Positions 1 through 12,007 of a DNA stretch of 64,000 bases are shown in pieces (position 1 is the stretch's first letter; each line of letters starts with the position of its first letter). Source of the stretch: Corylus avellana (taxonomy: Eukaryota > Streptophyta > Magnoliopsida > Fagales > Betulaceae); assembly GCF_901000735.1 (NCBI RefSeq), contig NC_081542.1:12981180-13045179 (forward strand), read 5' to 3'. The position numbers and the translations under genes are program-made. Below the pieces are notes generated by a model. That model worked only from the letters and a program-made list of their open reading frames with translations. It did no database searches and had not been told where the DNA came from.

Positions 1-176
1 ATTGGATTCTCCTTAATACTCTGATGGGGTTGGGTCAAGCTATGGTTAGGGAGTACCCTCCTGTGCGGATAGGTGCTACTCTAATCACGCCTAAGCATGA
101 TAGCTACAATGAGTTTTCCCGATCTACCATTTTCGCTCATAAAATATATATATAAGAAAATGGAGAAATTATACTT
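1..176. other. Left flank, no gene seen
   Basis: This is AT-rich intergenic DNA at the window edge. I find no convincing reading frame, RNA gene or terminal repeats in it. It could be the distal promoter of ISA2 or the tail of a repeat that starts outside the window. Confidence 0.4.
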
Positions 177-398
177 TAAGTATGAATTATCAAAGGCTTG
201 AATTTAGTAAATTTATATTATAATAATATTTTTATTATTATGCCATGAAATTTTTTCTAAAAACGTGACCTCATGTGAATAAAGTGTTAAGTATGAATTA
301 TCAAAGGCTTGAATTTAGTAAATTTATATTATAATAATATTTTTGTTATTATGCCATGAAATTTTTTCTAAAAACGTGACCTCATATGAATAAAGTGG
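177..398. repeat. Two tandem copies of a 111-bp unit upstream of ISA2
   Basis: The block beginning ttaagtatgaattatcaaag occurs at about 177-287 and again at about 288-398. There are only a few mismatches, such as tttttatta against tttttgtta and catgtg against catatg. The period is 111 bp and the copies are adjacent in direct orientation. The array lies a few hundred bases upstream of the likely ISA2 transcript start, so it is part of the distal promoter region. Confidence 0.85.
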
Positions 399-599
399 AA
401 CTCGAGTAATACGATCCACAAGGAAAAACTGTTCCTTCTCAAAGTCTCAAGATCTAACGGCCAGGATTGAGCAACCTGTGGTGTTCTTATAGGGAAAGCG
501 AAGTGCGATTAACGAACACTAGCACTTCCATGTTCTTCATCTCTATCAGCTTAGCTGCGTTGTGCGGTGACAATACAATCTGTCCCTGCATACTTTGTC

Positions 600-1810
600 T
601 TCCTCTCAACTTTTCTTCTCTCTCTCAATCTCTCCCCCCATTTATCCAATGGAAAATTTCGGGTTTTCTCAGTCGATGGTGTAAGTTTCATTGCCACTCT
701 CACTTGATTGTGCTAAATTTTTGGTTTTGGGCTTCTGGGTATCATTGTTTTGATGATTTGAAGTATTTTTTCTGTACTCTAGCTTTTCTCTGATTTATGT
801 TTTTTCATATTTCAATTGGGTATAGTTCAATTTTAGAGTTTATTAGCTTCTCTTTTTTGCTTGGATGTTGATGAACTCGTTAATGATTGTATTATCATAT
901 TTCTATTTATGATCAGTCAAACACCCTTTGGTCATTCTCAGTGGTTGCCTTTTTTTCTCTCTCTATTTTTTTTCTACAGAATTCAAATTATCATATCTTG
1001 GGAAGTTACTTTAGCCATTTGATTTCCATGGATCCTTCGTTAAGATCTTGAAGTGTGATTTTTGTTCCATTACACGTATACATATTTTATTTTTCTTTTG
1101 TTTAGTTGAAGCTATGCCGGGATGGTTCAATTTAAATTTTCATGTATTATATTTTAGTTTGGATTCTTTTGCAATCTCTATACTTGTCTACCCTCAGAAA
1201 TCTGTGATCGTGCAATTGTTGGTAAACTGTAATGTATTTTCTCATCCGTTTCTGAGGGTGTTAGGACATCTTGTGGACATTGAATCAGTTAATTGCATTT
1301 TAGGTGGAATTTAAAATGATTATTTTGTTTTTTATGTTAGCAGTTAAAATGAGTCTATGCATTGCTGTGAATGATTATTTTACATAATTGCATCTTAGGA
1401 AAATCAATATCTTGTCTGTACATATTTTGGAAACTATTCTGGTGATCGTGGTGGTCAATTGCTACTATTCTTCTGACTTGTGTTTCGCTTTAACTATATG
1501 TTAAGTTTTCTTCCGTTACTGCATGTAATTCAGCCTTTTTAGTCGGGCTCTTTTTCTCCAACAATACTGATTGAGTTTGGTTATGCAGTTAAGTCATTCA
1601 AGTAAAACATTTTTTCTTTAGTGTGTTTATTGCTATAATTTAATATTGCGGAAATTGGCCACTACATTAGATGTTTTGCTTTGATCCATGGATTAACTAA
1701 TTTCTTACTATTTTGATCAGAAAAGTGTTTCAAATTTAGGACAGTCTCCTCGTCACTTGTGAACATCCTATCCTGTTCTGTTTTGGGATTATATGCATTT
1801 GGGACAATAG
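600..1810 (+). promoter_or_regulatory. ISA2 5' leader with probable 5'-UTR intron (681-1720)
   Basis: A pyrimidine-rich stretch around 600-640 looks like a transcript start region. It is followed by a consensus donor (GTAAGT at 681) and, after T-rich DNA, an acceptor (ttttgatcag ending at 1720). The remaining leader then runs to the ATG at 1811. Arabidopsis ISA2 is also known for an intron-free coding region with an intron in the 5' UTR, which supports this reading. Exact transcript ends cannot be seen. Confidence 0.55.
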
Positions 1811-4480
1811 ATGGCAACGCTTCCACCATCACTTGCTATTAGGGCCTACTGTCTAAAGTGTGGAACCAGTGAATCTTCTAAGCTGTCACCTACCTGTCAT
1901 TATATATGTAGAAACCAAATCAGATATGGCTTCGAAAAAATTAATTTGGAGAGAAAGCTTGTTTGTGAAGAAATTGCGCAGACTGTCGGAAAAACTTCTT
2001 ACCAGCGTCTTGATTCAAAAGTTTATGCTACATCACGAGTTTTTATTGAGGAAACTGAACAGAGAGTCGCTACAATTACTGAAGCTGAAGATCTGGAAAG
2101 GGCATCAACTTACTTATTTTGGACAGAAGATGGTGGTCAGGTGAAAGTTTCAGTTAGAAAGAAAAATGTCAAATATGCTGTGTATATTGAAGTTTCATCC
2201 TTGCAACTACAAAGCAGTTATGATAGACTGGTATTGAGTTGGGGTATGTATAGAGCTGATTCATCATGCTTCATGCCTCTGGATGTTCGAAGTTCAGTGC
2301 CAGATAGTAGAACCACGACCAGGGAAACCCCATTCATGCATACAGCTTCTGGCAGGTTGGTACTTGACTTGGAGTTTGAAGCAAAACAAATTCCCTTCTA
2401 TCTCTCATTTGTTGTAAAACCGTCTTTAGGTTCTGATCCGAGTAGCTCAGAAATTGAAATTAGAAGTCATAGAAAGACGAACTTTTGTGTGCCAGTTGGT
2501 TTTAACAGAGGCTATCCTTCTCCTTTGGGCCTCTCCTTTTCATCTGATGGTTCCATGAACTTTGCAATTTTTACAAGAAACACAGAAAGTGTGGTTTTAT
2601 GTTTGTTTGATGACACAACAGCAGATAAACCCACTTTAGAGCTTGATCTAGATCCTTACGTCAATCGATCAGGTGATGTCTGGCATGCCTCATTTGAAAG
2701 TGCGTGGACGTTTGTGAGCTATGGTTATCGATGCAAAGGGCCCCTTCTTCAGAGAAATGAAGATCAATTTGATGCGGGGAAAATTCTTCTGGATCCATAT
2801 GCTAAGATCATTGGGAATTCTGCTCCTAGTAGTGATGGATCTAGGTCGGTTCTGAAGTATCTTGGACGATTATGCGAGGAACCTGCTTTTGACTGGGGTG
2901 ATGATGTTCATCCTGACTTACCAATGGAAAAACTAGTGGTTTATCGGGTGAATGTGAAGCACTGTACTCAGCACAACTCTAGTCAGCTACCTACCGATGT
3001 AGCAGGGACCTTCTCTGGTTTGACAGAGAAGTTGCAGAATTTTAAAGATCTCGGCTTGAACACCATTTTACTGGAGCCAATTTTCTCATTCGATGAGAAA
3101 AAAGGACCATATTTTCCTTGTCATTTCTTTTCGCCCATGAACCTATATGGGCCTTCTGGTGGATCTGTATCTGCTATCAACTCAATGAAAGAGATGGTGA
3201 AAAAATTGCATGCCAATGGGATAGAGGTTTTGTTGGAAGTTGTTTTCACTCATACTGCTGCTGAAGGAGCACTGCAAGGAATTGATGATTTGTCCTATTA
3301 TCGTGTGAATGGAGTTGCAGATTTGGAAGCAACAAATTCTTTGAATTGTAATTATCCTATTGTGCAACAAATGATTTTGGATAGTCTTCGACATTGGGTG
3401 ACTGAGTTTCATGTTGATGGATTTTGTTTCATAAATGCTTCATCTCTTTTGAGAGGGTTTCATGGAGAGTACTTGTCTCGACCTCCTCTGGTTGAAGCAA
3501 TAGCTTTTGACCCACTACTTTCAAAGACTAAGATCATTGCAGATTGCTGGGATCCACATGACATGCTACCCAATGAAACTCGATTTCCTCATTGGAAGAG
3601 ATGGGCAGAAATGAATACAAAATTTTGTAATGAGATGAGAAACTTTTGGAGGGGTAAGGGTCTTCTTAGTGACCTTGCGACACGGCTTTGTGGGAGTGGA
3701 GACATCTTTTCAGATGGGCGAGGCCCATCATTCTCTTTCAATTTTGTTGCCAGAAATTTTGGACTATCTCTTGTGGACTTAGTCAGCTTCAGTAATGATA
3801 CATTAGCTTCACAGTTGAGTTGGAATTGTGGGGAAGAAGGACCTACGGATAACATCACTGTCCTTCAAAGAAGGCTTAAACAAATCCGAAATTTTCTCTT
3901 TGTCTTGTTTGTTTCACTGGGTGTTCCTGTTCTTAACATGGGAGATGAATGTGGTCAATCTTCTGGCGGTTCCCCTTCATATACTGACAGACAGCCTTTT
4001 GATTGGAATGTTCTACAGACAGGTTTTGCCGTTCAAACCACGCAATTCGTCTCATTTTTGAGTTCATTTAGAATGAGGCGAGGTGACCTACTTCAGAAAA
4101 GGAACTTCTTGAAAGAAGAAAATATTGACTGGCATGGAAGTGAGCAGTCTCCACCTAGATGGTCAGACCCATCCTGCAAATTCCTGGCCATGACATTGAA
4201 GGCTGACAAAGTGGAGAGCCCCTTGAGCTCTGAATCTTCACATCTAAAGGGTGATTTATTTATTGCTTTCAATGCAGCTGATTGTTCAGAGAGTGTTATT
4301 CTACCCCCACCTCCAGACAGAATGTCATGGCGCCGATTGGTCGACACGGCCCTCCCATTCCCAGGGTTTTTCTCAACCAATGGTGAACCCGTTCTTGAGC
4401 AGATGGCAGGATTAGTTGTTTATGAGGTGAAGCCTCACAGTTGTGCTCTATTTGAAGCTAGCAGCCTAATAAGTAACTGA
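1811..4480 (+). CDS. ISA2: Isoamylase 2, chloroplastic (non-catalytic starch debranching subunit)
   Basis: The gene is an uninterrupted 889-codon frame. The N-terminus (about residues 1-50) is rich in Ser and basic residues, like a plastid transit peptide. An isoamylase N-terminal CBM48-like region (about 220-350) and a degenerate GH13 alpha-amylase barrel (about 370-760) follow. ISA2 is known to pair with ISA1 in the stroma to trim amylopectin precursors, and it has no activity of its own. The sequence agrees. Where active isoamylases have the nucleophile in GFRFD, this protein has GFCFI (Ile at 541). The acid Glu of the IAE motif is Asp578 (IADCWD). The region IV HD pair is Asn649-Phe650. 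The length is close to Arabidopsis ISA2 (about 880 aa). The start is the first in-frame ATG after the leader intron. The gene converges on PALE CRESS. Confidence 0.96.
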   Translation: MATLPPSLAIRAYCLKCGTSESSKLSPTCHYICRNQIRYGFEKINLERKLVCEEIAQTVGKTSYQRLDSKVYATSRVFIEETEQRVATITEAEDLERASTYLFWTEDGGQVKVSVRKKNVKYAVYIEVSSLQLQSSYDRLVLSWGMYRADSSCFMPLDVRSSVPDSRTTTRETPFMHTASGRLVLDLEFEAKQIPFYLSFVVKPSLGSDPSSSEIEIRSHRKTNFCVPVGFNRGYPSPLGLSFSSDGSMNFAIFTRNTESVVLCLFDDTTADKPTLELDLDPYVNRSGDVWHASFESAWTFVSYGYRCKGPLLQRNEDQFDAGKILLDPYAKIIGNSAPSSDGSRSVLKYLGRLCEEPAFDWGDDVHPDLPMEKLVVYRVNVKHCTQHNSSQLPTDVAGTFSGLTEKLQNFKDLGLNTILLEPIFSFDEKKGPYFPCHFFSPMNLYGPSGGSVSAINSMKEMVKKLHANGIEVLLEVVFTHTAAEGALQGIDDLSYYRVNGVADLEATNSLNCNYPIVQQMILDSLRHWVTEFHVDGFCFINASSLLRGFHGEYLSRPPLVEAIAFDPLLSKTKIIADCWDPHDMLPNETRFPHWKRWAEMNTKFCNEMRNFWRGKGLLSDLATRLCGSGDIFSDGRGPSFSFNFVARNFGLSLVDLVSFSNDTLASQLSWNCGEEGPTDNITVLQRRLKQIRNFLFVLFVSLGVPVLNMGDECGQSSGGSPSYTDRQPFDWNVLQTGFAVQTTQFVSFLSSFRMRRGDLLQKRNFLKEENIDWHGSEQSPPRWSDPSCKFLAMTLKADKVESPLSSESSHLKGDLFIAFNAADCSESVILPPPPDRMSWRRLVDTALPFPGFFSTNGEPVLEQMAGLVVYEVKPHSCALFEASSLISN

Positions 4481-5477
4481 AATCTTCCCCTACCCCCTCT
4501 TCCCCTTCCAAAATGCAAACTAGAAGTTAAACTCTTACTGATGTAGATAATGTGAGAATAAGCTTAAGTGCATCAGATCAGAATGTCCTTAAAGTAGGCA
4601 ATAGCTGCAGAAAACCCTGTGTATATTCATCAATTTCTTCAATAGGATTATTATTTTATTTTGAGCAAAGGATGTCAAAATTATTTTTGTCTTCCTTCAC
4701 TTGTATGTTCAAAATTACAAGATAAAAAATTAATTTTTTTTTAAACTGCTTCGAGCGATTATCGACATAAATTGGGGTTAAAGCACTCTCACCAATGAAC
4801 ACACCATTATGTGCAAAAGTGGATTTCCGTGACATTATAATTTTTGGTTATGCAGGACCAATAGACTGAAAAAAAAAGTTATATTCAATACAGCATGGTA
4901 TACATGACTCAATGTATAAATGATCACTGCTTGAGTTTACTGCATCACAACATGGAGAAAATAATTCCCATTATCTTGGTCCACCGGTTGGTAAATTTGA
5001 CAAATTTTACAAGAATGGATGAGACAATTACCATGCATGTTTTGTTTCACTGAAATAAGCTTCATTAACATAACAGCACTGAGTTCTTTGAAGAAGAAGA
5101 AATTTTTTTGCTGTTTTCCATTTTAATCGTTTCCTCCCAATATTTTCTTAAATATGAAGCTTGGAGTCGTTTTCATGTACTCTTTCAGCTTGGTTTAATG
5201 ATATTTCCTTTTATCCATGAAGGGAAGAATAGAGACAAACTCCAATTCAAAATAGTGGGCAAAACATACCTTTTTACAGATTAACCTTAATAGGAGTAGA
5301 AAGTTCATAATACAAATACAAATGCTTCATCAAACTGTGGATAACATACAAATTTGGTCGAAAGTCTTTAACACAACCAATTAGAGGTGAACCAAGTGGC
5401 AAAACTGGGATTCCCAAAACCCCCAGCCTCTCTCCTACAAGGGGAATTGGCCACAGAAGGGACCTGAGTATGGATGG
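4481..5477. other. Convergent intergenic region, ISA2 and PAC 3' ends
   Basis: This is about 1 kb of AT-rich DNA between the stop codons of ISA2 (+) and PALE CRESS (-). It should contain both 3' UTRs and poly(A) sites. I see no further gene or transposon ends. Confidence 0.6.
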
Positions 5478-8400
5478 CTACCATTTCAAATTTATAGCCA
5501 GGTCTAACAGAGCTTCTACTTGGCGTATGGTTTGTTGTTTCTCCTGTTTCTTCAACCTACTGGCAACAGATTCAGGATCAAGCCCCTGTGCATTCTGTGC
5601 TTCACTTTGTTCAAACTTTACCTCTTGTAGCAATGCATCAACCTCTCTAACAAAGTCTACCCTTAAAAGTGCATCATCAGCTTCAAGTGGAGGTCTAAGT
5701 GGCCCTTGATGCTGTCAAAAAAAAGAAAAAGAAGCAAGCTGTTATGAAGCTAAATAAAACATAGTTTAATTTGATCATTAGGTCATATTCAATCTTGTTG
5801 ACATATATCATCTGCTCTAAAGTTCAATGAAGCAATCCCTGGATGGTTAATCTTATCCTGAAACGGTACATAATCTCCCATTAGAAAAAATTCTACCATC
5901 TTGGATGTTGGGAGAACTGTGTTTTCCATTTTCTCCCCAATGGAAGAGAAATTCGTTTTTTCCCCCATTTTGTCTAGCTGTCTAGGAATTTTCTACATGT
6001 TATTCACAATCAATACCAACTCCTATAATATCTCAACCTATGCTTTCATGAAAGAAATAGTTGATGCATTTGTCCCTCGATGGAGAGATGGTTCTGGTTC
6101 TGACTTAAGAGGGACTGATGCCACTCCTGATTATTCAACACACATTTAAAGAGAGAATGGTTTTTTAGAATCACCAATATGTCAATGTATACCTCTAAAG
6201 AAAGATTTCTTTGGTATCAGCTAAAACAAAAGGCATCATAGAGTTGAGACGAAACCTAAGATCCACGCATTCAGGACCAAAAAGAAAAAGGAACAGCTGA
6301 TTGTAAGATGTTAAAACAGATCCTTGAGTTCCAAAAGAAACATACTTGTTAGTTGTGTCTATCATGTAATTCAGCTAAAACCATAAGCCATTCAATTTTC
6401 ATTTTTGCACTTAAAAAAAAAAAAAAAAAAAAAAGAAGAAGTCATTTTTGCAGTATACCTTATCAATGTCAAATCCTGCTGGAACAAGAATGCTAAATGG
6501 ATCTTCTCTTGGAAAGGTATCAATCATGCGTTTTTTGCATTCTTTCAGCCAGCCTTCGTCATCAAACCCATCATGCATATTCAAAAGATCGTTGAGCAGT
6601 CTCATGGCAGGAGTGGCCTCCCTTTTCAAAATCTCAGTCTATATGAAGTAAAGTACAGATCTTGTGATTCATTTCCCCCCAAGAAAGGTATAGATGAAAG
6701 AAAACTACAAAATGAAAAGAAAGGGGCTAAAGGAATAATTATGGTGCAAGATGTGCTAGGCTGGAATAATTCTGTAAGGGTTTTAACTTCAAATCAGCAT
6801 GATTTCAAACAAGATTTAATGAAGTTCAACATTTGGTTTCAACTTCAAATATCTCAAATTTCAAGCCAGTCCACAAACTAATCCCAAGTAGCATAACAAA
6901 AATCTTGCAGAAAAAGCCAAACAAATAAGGTTATTATTTCAACCAAGACCGATTGATGCATAACCAGATTAAGAAATGCAGTAAACTACCTTTTTTTTTA
7001 AGAGACAAAATGCTTTATAAATGAAGGCAGACATTCCCAAATCCCAGGTGCATGTTGGATGCAATGTGAATAAAGAATGAAGAACAAGGAGAGAATGACA
7101 CATAAGCAAAACAACATGTTTTGAGATTCCGATGATACAAAATACTTGGAAAGCATTATTAAGAGAGGAGAAATATTATCAAGGTTTTAAAATTCAGCAT
7201 TAGAAAGGTTAGAGGAAAATTTTTAAGAAAGTTTACAACAAGAATTGCTTTTTAGAATTTTTAAAAGCTTATTTACAGCTAAATATTGTACGGAAGTAGA
7301 ATTATTTTCTCAAGTTCTTGAGAAGTTTAGGAAGGTCCAAAGCCATTTGCATATTGAAACTCACAACTTTAGGCCTGGCAGCTCTTATATATGAAGAATA
7401 ATGCACACCTCAACCCTTCTGTATAACAGATCAAGACTTCTTATAGCATCCTTTTCTTCCTGGAAAAAATGAAAGAAATATTTGAATCAGCACTAGAGAG
7501 AGAGCACTATCAGAAATCCTATTGACCTCATACTATAGTAGAAAGATTTACAAGGAAGAAATAAAAGGAAAAGGAAAATCCATATACTGAAAAGAACAAA
7601 GGAGTTCCAAAATTTTTGCTTTAAAAGAAAAATACAAAGTAAGATGTCTCAGGTAATTTTGTTTATTAGACATATATGATTACAGATATTTTGTTGGATA
7701 TCAATATTCACACTGAAGGTTCAATAGTCTTTTGTTTTTCTACTTGCATGATACCTTGTTCTTTTGCAAGTGAGAGAAACTCCTAGAAGAAGACATTTAA
7801 CTCCCTCTTTCTTAAAACAGTCATATTTAATACAATACAGAGTAACTTTTGTCGTGAGTCCTTAATATGGACGGCTTGCTCATAAGAAATAGCTGATGTC
7901 ACCACCTTCTATATTTTAAAAGACTCAACTACTATTCTGTCTTCTATAGCACTTCTCACTTATTTGCTCTACCACATGAGGATTCTGGGACATTATTGTG
8001 ATTTGGAAATTCCAGGCCCTTTTTTTCCGGATGAATAGAACTTCCAGATCTAATCAATGGTACAAATCGTTTTCTTCAAAATTTTGCGTAACCAGGTGTT
8101 TTTTTCCGGAGGAATAGAAATTCCAGGTCTAATCAATGATACAAATCCTTTTCTTCAAAATTTTGTGTAAAAGCTGACCTTCACAAAAATGCATTTGCAT
8201 ATTTATTTAGAAATCTTTGAGACTTATGAAACTAATGCTGGAAAGCAATAAACACTCCTATAGATAAAGAGAAATGTTATAACTGCAGCCGTCAAATTTG
8301 AAAATTAACAGTGATGACAAACACTCACAGTGAACATTAAAAAGTAAATTCACAAATAAAGAATGTATGGAGATAATTACACTACAACAACATTGCATTA

Positions 8401-10397
8401 GAAGAAAAGATATCAAGGAAATATTAAAGATAATAAAAGACCAACTTACATCACGTCGAGCAAGATCGCGGCGGTTCCATATGACCATTAGAACAAGCTC
8501 AGTGAGTTCTCCTTTCTCTGCAGCTTCCTCAATTTTCTGCATACAAGAAAGTTAAATGACACAAAGAATGCATGAGGATGGACAACATTGAAATGGGGTG
8601 TCTTTAATTAGAAGGCAGAAAATTTTACTTTGTAATGAAAAGAAAAGCAGCCAAAAAAAGGAAAAAAGAAAGGGCTTTTCCTTTACAGAAGGATTTATAT
8701 CAACTTGTAAAGCCTAAATCTCTTGACAGATTAAGCCATTCATGAGGTAATGGCTTTTGCTATTGTAATTTCTGATTACCTCTTCCACTTCTTCAGCAGC
8801 TAGGATGAAGCTTGCAACCAGTCTCCGTGCTTTTTTGACATCTTCTTCTGGATACCCCTTCAAGCGCATGCCAATTTCACGATACTCTTCGACCTTTCTT
8901 TCCTCTTCTTCCTCTTCATCTTGACGTCTTCGATGCAACTCCTTTGTCTTTTCACGTTGCCTGGCTTGCCATTCCTAACCTAAAGAAGGTTAATGCCAAC
9001 TCCAAATAACGCATATTACAATGACCTCAACATAACAAAAATTTCAATCTAAGTTTTATATTCATGCTACAAATTGTTATATATAGAATGAACACTATTC
9101 AAATATTCATAAATCAGGACCCATGTGGTCCATAAATCAAGGCCAGATGATCCTAAATTGAGGATTACTCATAATTGAACAAAATATATCAAGAGTAAGG
9201 AAGCTTAACATTGGACTAAACAATACGATAATAAGAGTAATAAAATGGGGAACACAAAATGAAATGATCTAGTTGATTTACTTCTAAGTAGTTGTTGCCA
9301 TACTATCAAATACATCAAGCTTGAGTTTGAAGGACAAAGAAAGGTGAATAATATTCAAAATCAATTTTTCTTAACTCCTAAGAGTTGATCGTGAAAAGTG
9401 CTTCATCTTTTAACTTGGATGTCACTTGTAATTGCAGAAACATATAAACTCAGATTACGCAATTTATAAGCTGTAAAGGCATTATGTTAAGGTTGTTATG
9501 GAAGGCACTTCTAATTGACCACGAGAACAGTCTCAACTTAGGCTATTGTGATATTTTTCTTAGTTGCTGGGTGACCATTCATGATGTATAGCAAACATAC
9601 ATTAATAAAATTTAATCAATGTCAGACCTACTAAATTCTTCAACATTGCTAAGTGAAGTGCAACTGAATCCGGAGTAACTTGCTCAGTTTGTGATATCAA
9701 TGTAATCCAACCCACAACTTTGCTTGTAGTCAGGACTAAGTTGACCACAATCAGTGGTCATTTAGTTATCTACTCAAAAACAAACCAATAGGGCCCATTA
9801 CAATAATTTCCTTTAGCAAATGTATGCATAGAGGCTGCAATTAAACCTTTGATCGTACACTATATCTATGGACAAAAATACATATAACTAAATCTACAAT
9901 AGACCCATCTCAGGAAACCGAGAAATTTGAACACCCTTTCAGCTGAATCCTCCAAAAGTAATGAATATCCGAAAATCGACATAGCAAAACAAGAAAATGA
10001 GAAACACCCAACTAAGCAAAAGTGCAAAGCATTTCATAGCTCATAACAACGGCTACATACATCATCATAATACTCCTTGGGAAGCCCATCTATGAGCGGC
10101 TCATCCTTACTCGTGCTCCTCCTCAGAACTGATTATCAAATCCACAACAGAAAAAGATAAAAAAAAAAAAAATAATAATAATAATAAAAAAAAAAAGCTT
10201 GTATAATTGGCAAAATCTGAACTTTAAAGGAGCAAAAGCCGTATTTGTGGTGGCGGGTACTAACCTGAGTGGGTTGAGTATTTAGGCTTGAAAGGAGACG
10301 GGTATGGAAATACTGGAAGCCTTGCAAGGACAACAGAGCGAGTTGATAATGGCGGTGGAGGTAGTAAGCACATTAGCTCCAGGACCCTTGCCTCCAT
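5478..10397 (-). CDS. PAC: PALE CRESS, chloroplastic
   Basis: I rebuilt seven exons with GT-AG borders: 10265-10397, 10061-10128, 8780-8974, 8450-8536, 7409-7459, 6459-6638 and 5478-5711. They total 948 bp, or 315 aa, against about 313 in Arabidopsis PAC. The N-terminus (about 1-50) is a Ser/Pro-rich transit peptide. The conserved core starts at DEPLIDGLPKEYYDD, followed by a highly charged helix (RRRQDEEEEEERK) and the IWNRRDLARRD, LLNDLLNMHDGF and FPREDPFSILVPAGFDID motifs. The protein ends in LDLAINLKW. PAC is a plant-specific plastid protein known to be needed for chloroplast development, with reported roles in plastid RNA and 23S rRNA/ribosome biogenesis. All exon phases join without a frameshift, so the gene looks functional. 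The start ATG is only about 35 bp from a degenerate inverted repeat that occupies the promoter side. Confidence 0.95.
8016..8173. repeat. Tandem 79-bp duplication in PAC intron 4
   Basis: The segment containing ttttttccgg, a short aatagaa-type stretch, ctaatcaatg and ttcttcaaaattttg occurs twice in a row with a 79-bp period and a handful of substitutions. It is intronic and leaves the flanking splice sites intact. Confidence 0.8.
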
Positions 10398-10430
10398 TTT
10401 CTCCTGAGATACCTCCCAGAGAGAACTAAT

Positions 10431-10820
10431 AGGATATTTATATTCATGTACTTTAACCCCTAAACTTTTATCCGATTTTACAAACTCTTTCTATGACGTT
10501 TCAAATCTCTCATTTTAGATCCTTAAACTTTCGATTACTCTTAATTATAATCATTCTGTTAATTTTAACCGTTAAAAATATAAAATATCCTTGGTTTTTA
10601 TTTTTTAAAAAATAAAAAAAATTTGAAAATTAAAATTTTATACAAAAGTCAGGAGTATAAATATCATGTAACGTTTAAAATCTGACGAAAGGGTCCACAT
10701 TGAGAGTAATTGAAAATTCAAAAATTCAAAATGAGAGATTTAGAAGTTTATGATGAATTTGTAAAATTGAGTGAAAGCTCAAATGACGAAAATGAAGTTT
10801 CCTTATATTTTTAATAATGC
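10431..10820. mobile_element. Degenerate inverted-repeat (MITE-like) element upstream of PAC
   Basis: The left arm (about 10431-10560, containing gattttacaaactc and aatctctcattttaga) is matched by the reverse complement of the right arm (about 10690-10820). Identity is roughly 70 percent by eye. The AT-rich centre, foldback form and lack of coding capacity suggest an old MITE. Target-site duplications are not clear. It begins about 35 bp upstream of the PAC start codon, so PAC transcription may start inside or beyond it. Confidence 0.5.
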
Positions 10821-11371
10821 TTCATTTTAGCATGTACTTGGGCCTGACAACGACTGCGATTTGCCACTCACTTTGGGCTCCTCTCAGCGGATTTGGATCC
10901 CCCATTGATTTTTCTGGAAAATTTCAGTAGAGTTCTTAAAATTTTAACTATCTTTTAATTAAATAATTTATATTTATTATCTCAGTATTTATCTCTCAAC
11001 TCATATTTAATAACAAACAAATGTCTCACAGTCCAAAAGAAAGCATTTTTCTAAATTATTCTAGATATGCTTGAGTGAATCCAAATAGGGTCGTAAATGA
11101 ATCGAATTATTTATAAACAATTTGAATCGACTTGTATAATCTTGATTTGAGTTTAGTTCATTTATTAAACGAATCAAGCTTGAACTTATCTCATTTATTA
11201 AAACGAGCTGAACATCTATAAACTCGGTTCAATTCGTATAAGCTCGTCTGAATTCATATTACTTTATTTTCATTATTTTGTATAGTTTTGTTTTTAACTT
11301 TATAATAAAAATATCTCTAGTATTTTAAAAGATAAAAGGAAATTCTCTTTTTAATGTTATAGATATCACTT
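10821..11371. other. Intergenic DNA, no gene seen
   Basis: This is AT-rich sequence between PAC and the duplicated block. It includes a stretch near 11095-11260 with repeated gaatcga/cgagct-like words typical of dispersed plant repeats. I cannot assign an element with defined ends. Confidence 0.4.
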
Positions 11372-11405
11372 GAATTGTTGTGATTGTAAATCTTGATGTT
11401 ATAAG

Positions 11406-12007
11406 TAGGGCTCGGTATCGATCTGGTTAATGGTCTTATCAGTTGGTAACCGATAAGCTATCGGTTAACCAAATCCTAACCGATTATCGACCGGTAAGAA
11501 ATGTTACTGAAATTATCGGTCATATCGGTAATCAGTTAACTGGTCAGTTAAATCGGCTTTTGGTGGGCTTTTAACTGGTTGCTAATTGGGCTAAAAATTA
11601 ATTGTTTTGGAGGCCCAAATACGTTTTGTTGGGTTAAAGCCAAAAATAACTTATTAAAAATTAGTTATTTTGGGGTATATTTTTGGCTAAAATAGCTTAT
11701 TGAAGCTTTTTTTTATTTTTTATTTTTTATACTGATCCACTACAATATAAAATAAAAACCAAAACGACGTCATTTTGGTTTCAATAATAAATATAAAATT
11801 ATAAAAAACTAAAAATTAAAAAATCTTATCGGTCATATCGGTTTTTCGATAACAAATTATTAATTGACCGATTACCGACCGATAAGCTTATCGGTATAAA
11901 ATTTTTAACCGATTACTGACTGATAACTATCGGTTACGGTTACTATCGGTTCGGTTAAATTCGGTAATTAGTCGGTAATCAGTAACCGGTTAATCTGCCC
12001 ACCCCTA
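11406..12007. mobile_element. Non-autonomous hAT-like element with 8-bp TSD
   Basis: The ends are TAGGGCTCGG and CCCACCCCTA, imperfect terminal inverted repeats of the TAGGGGTGGGC type common in plant hAT elements. They are flanked by the direct repeat gttataag (11398-11405 and 12008-12015). The interior is full of ccgataaccg-like words in both orientations and has no transposase frame. At the matching place near 35700 and in the inverted third copy a single gttataag is present, so both are empty sites. Confidence 0.85.
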
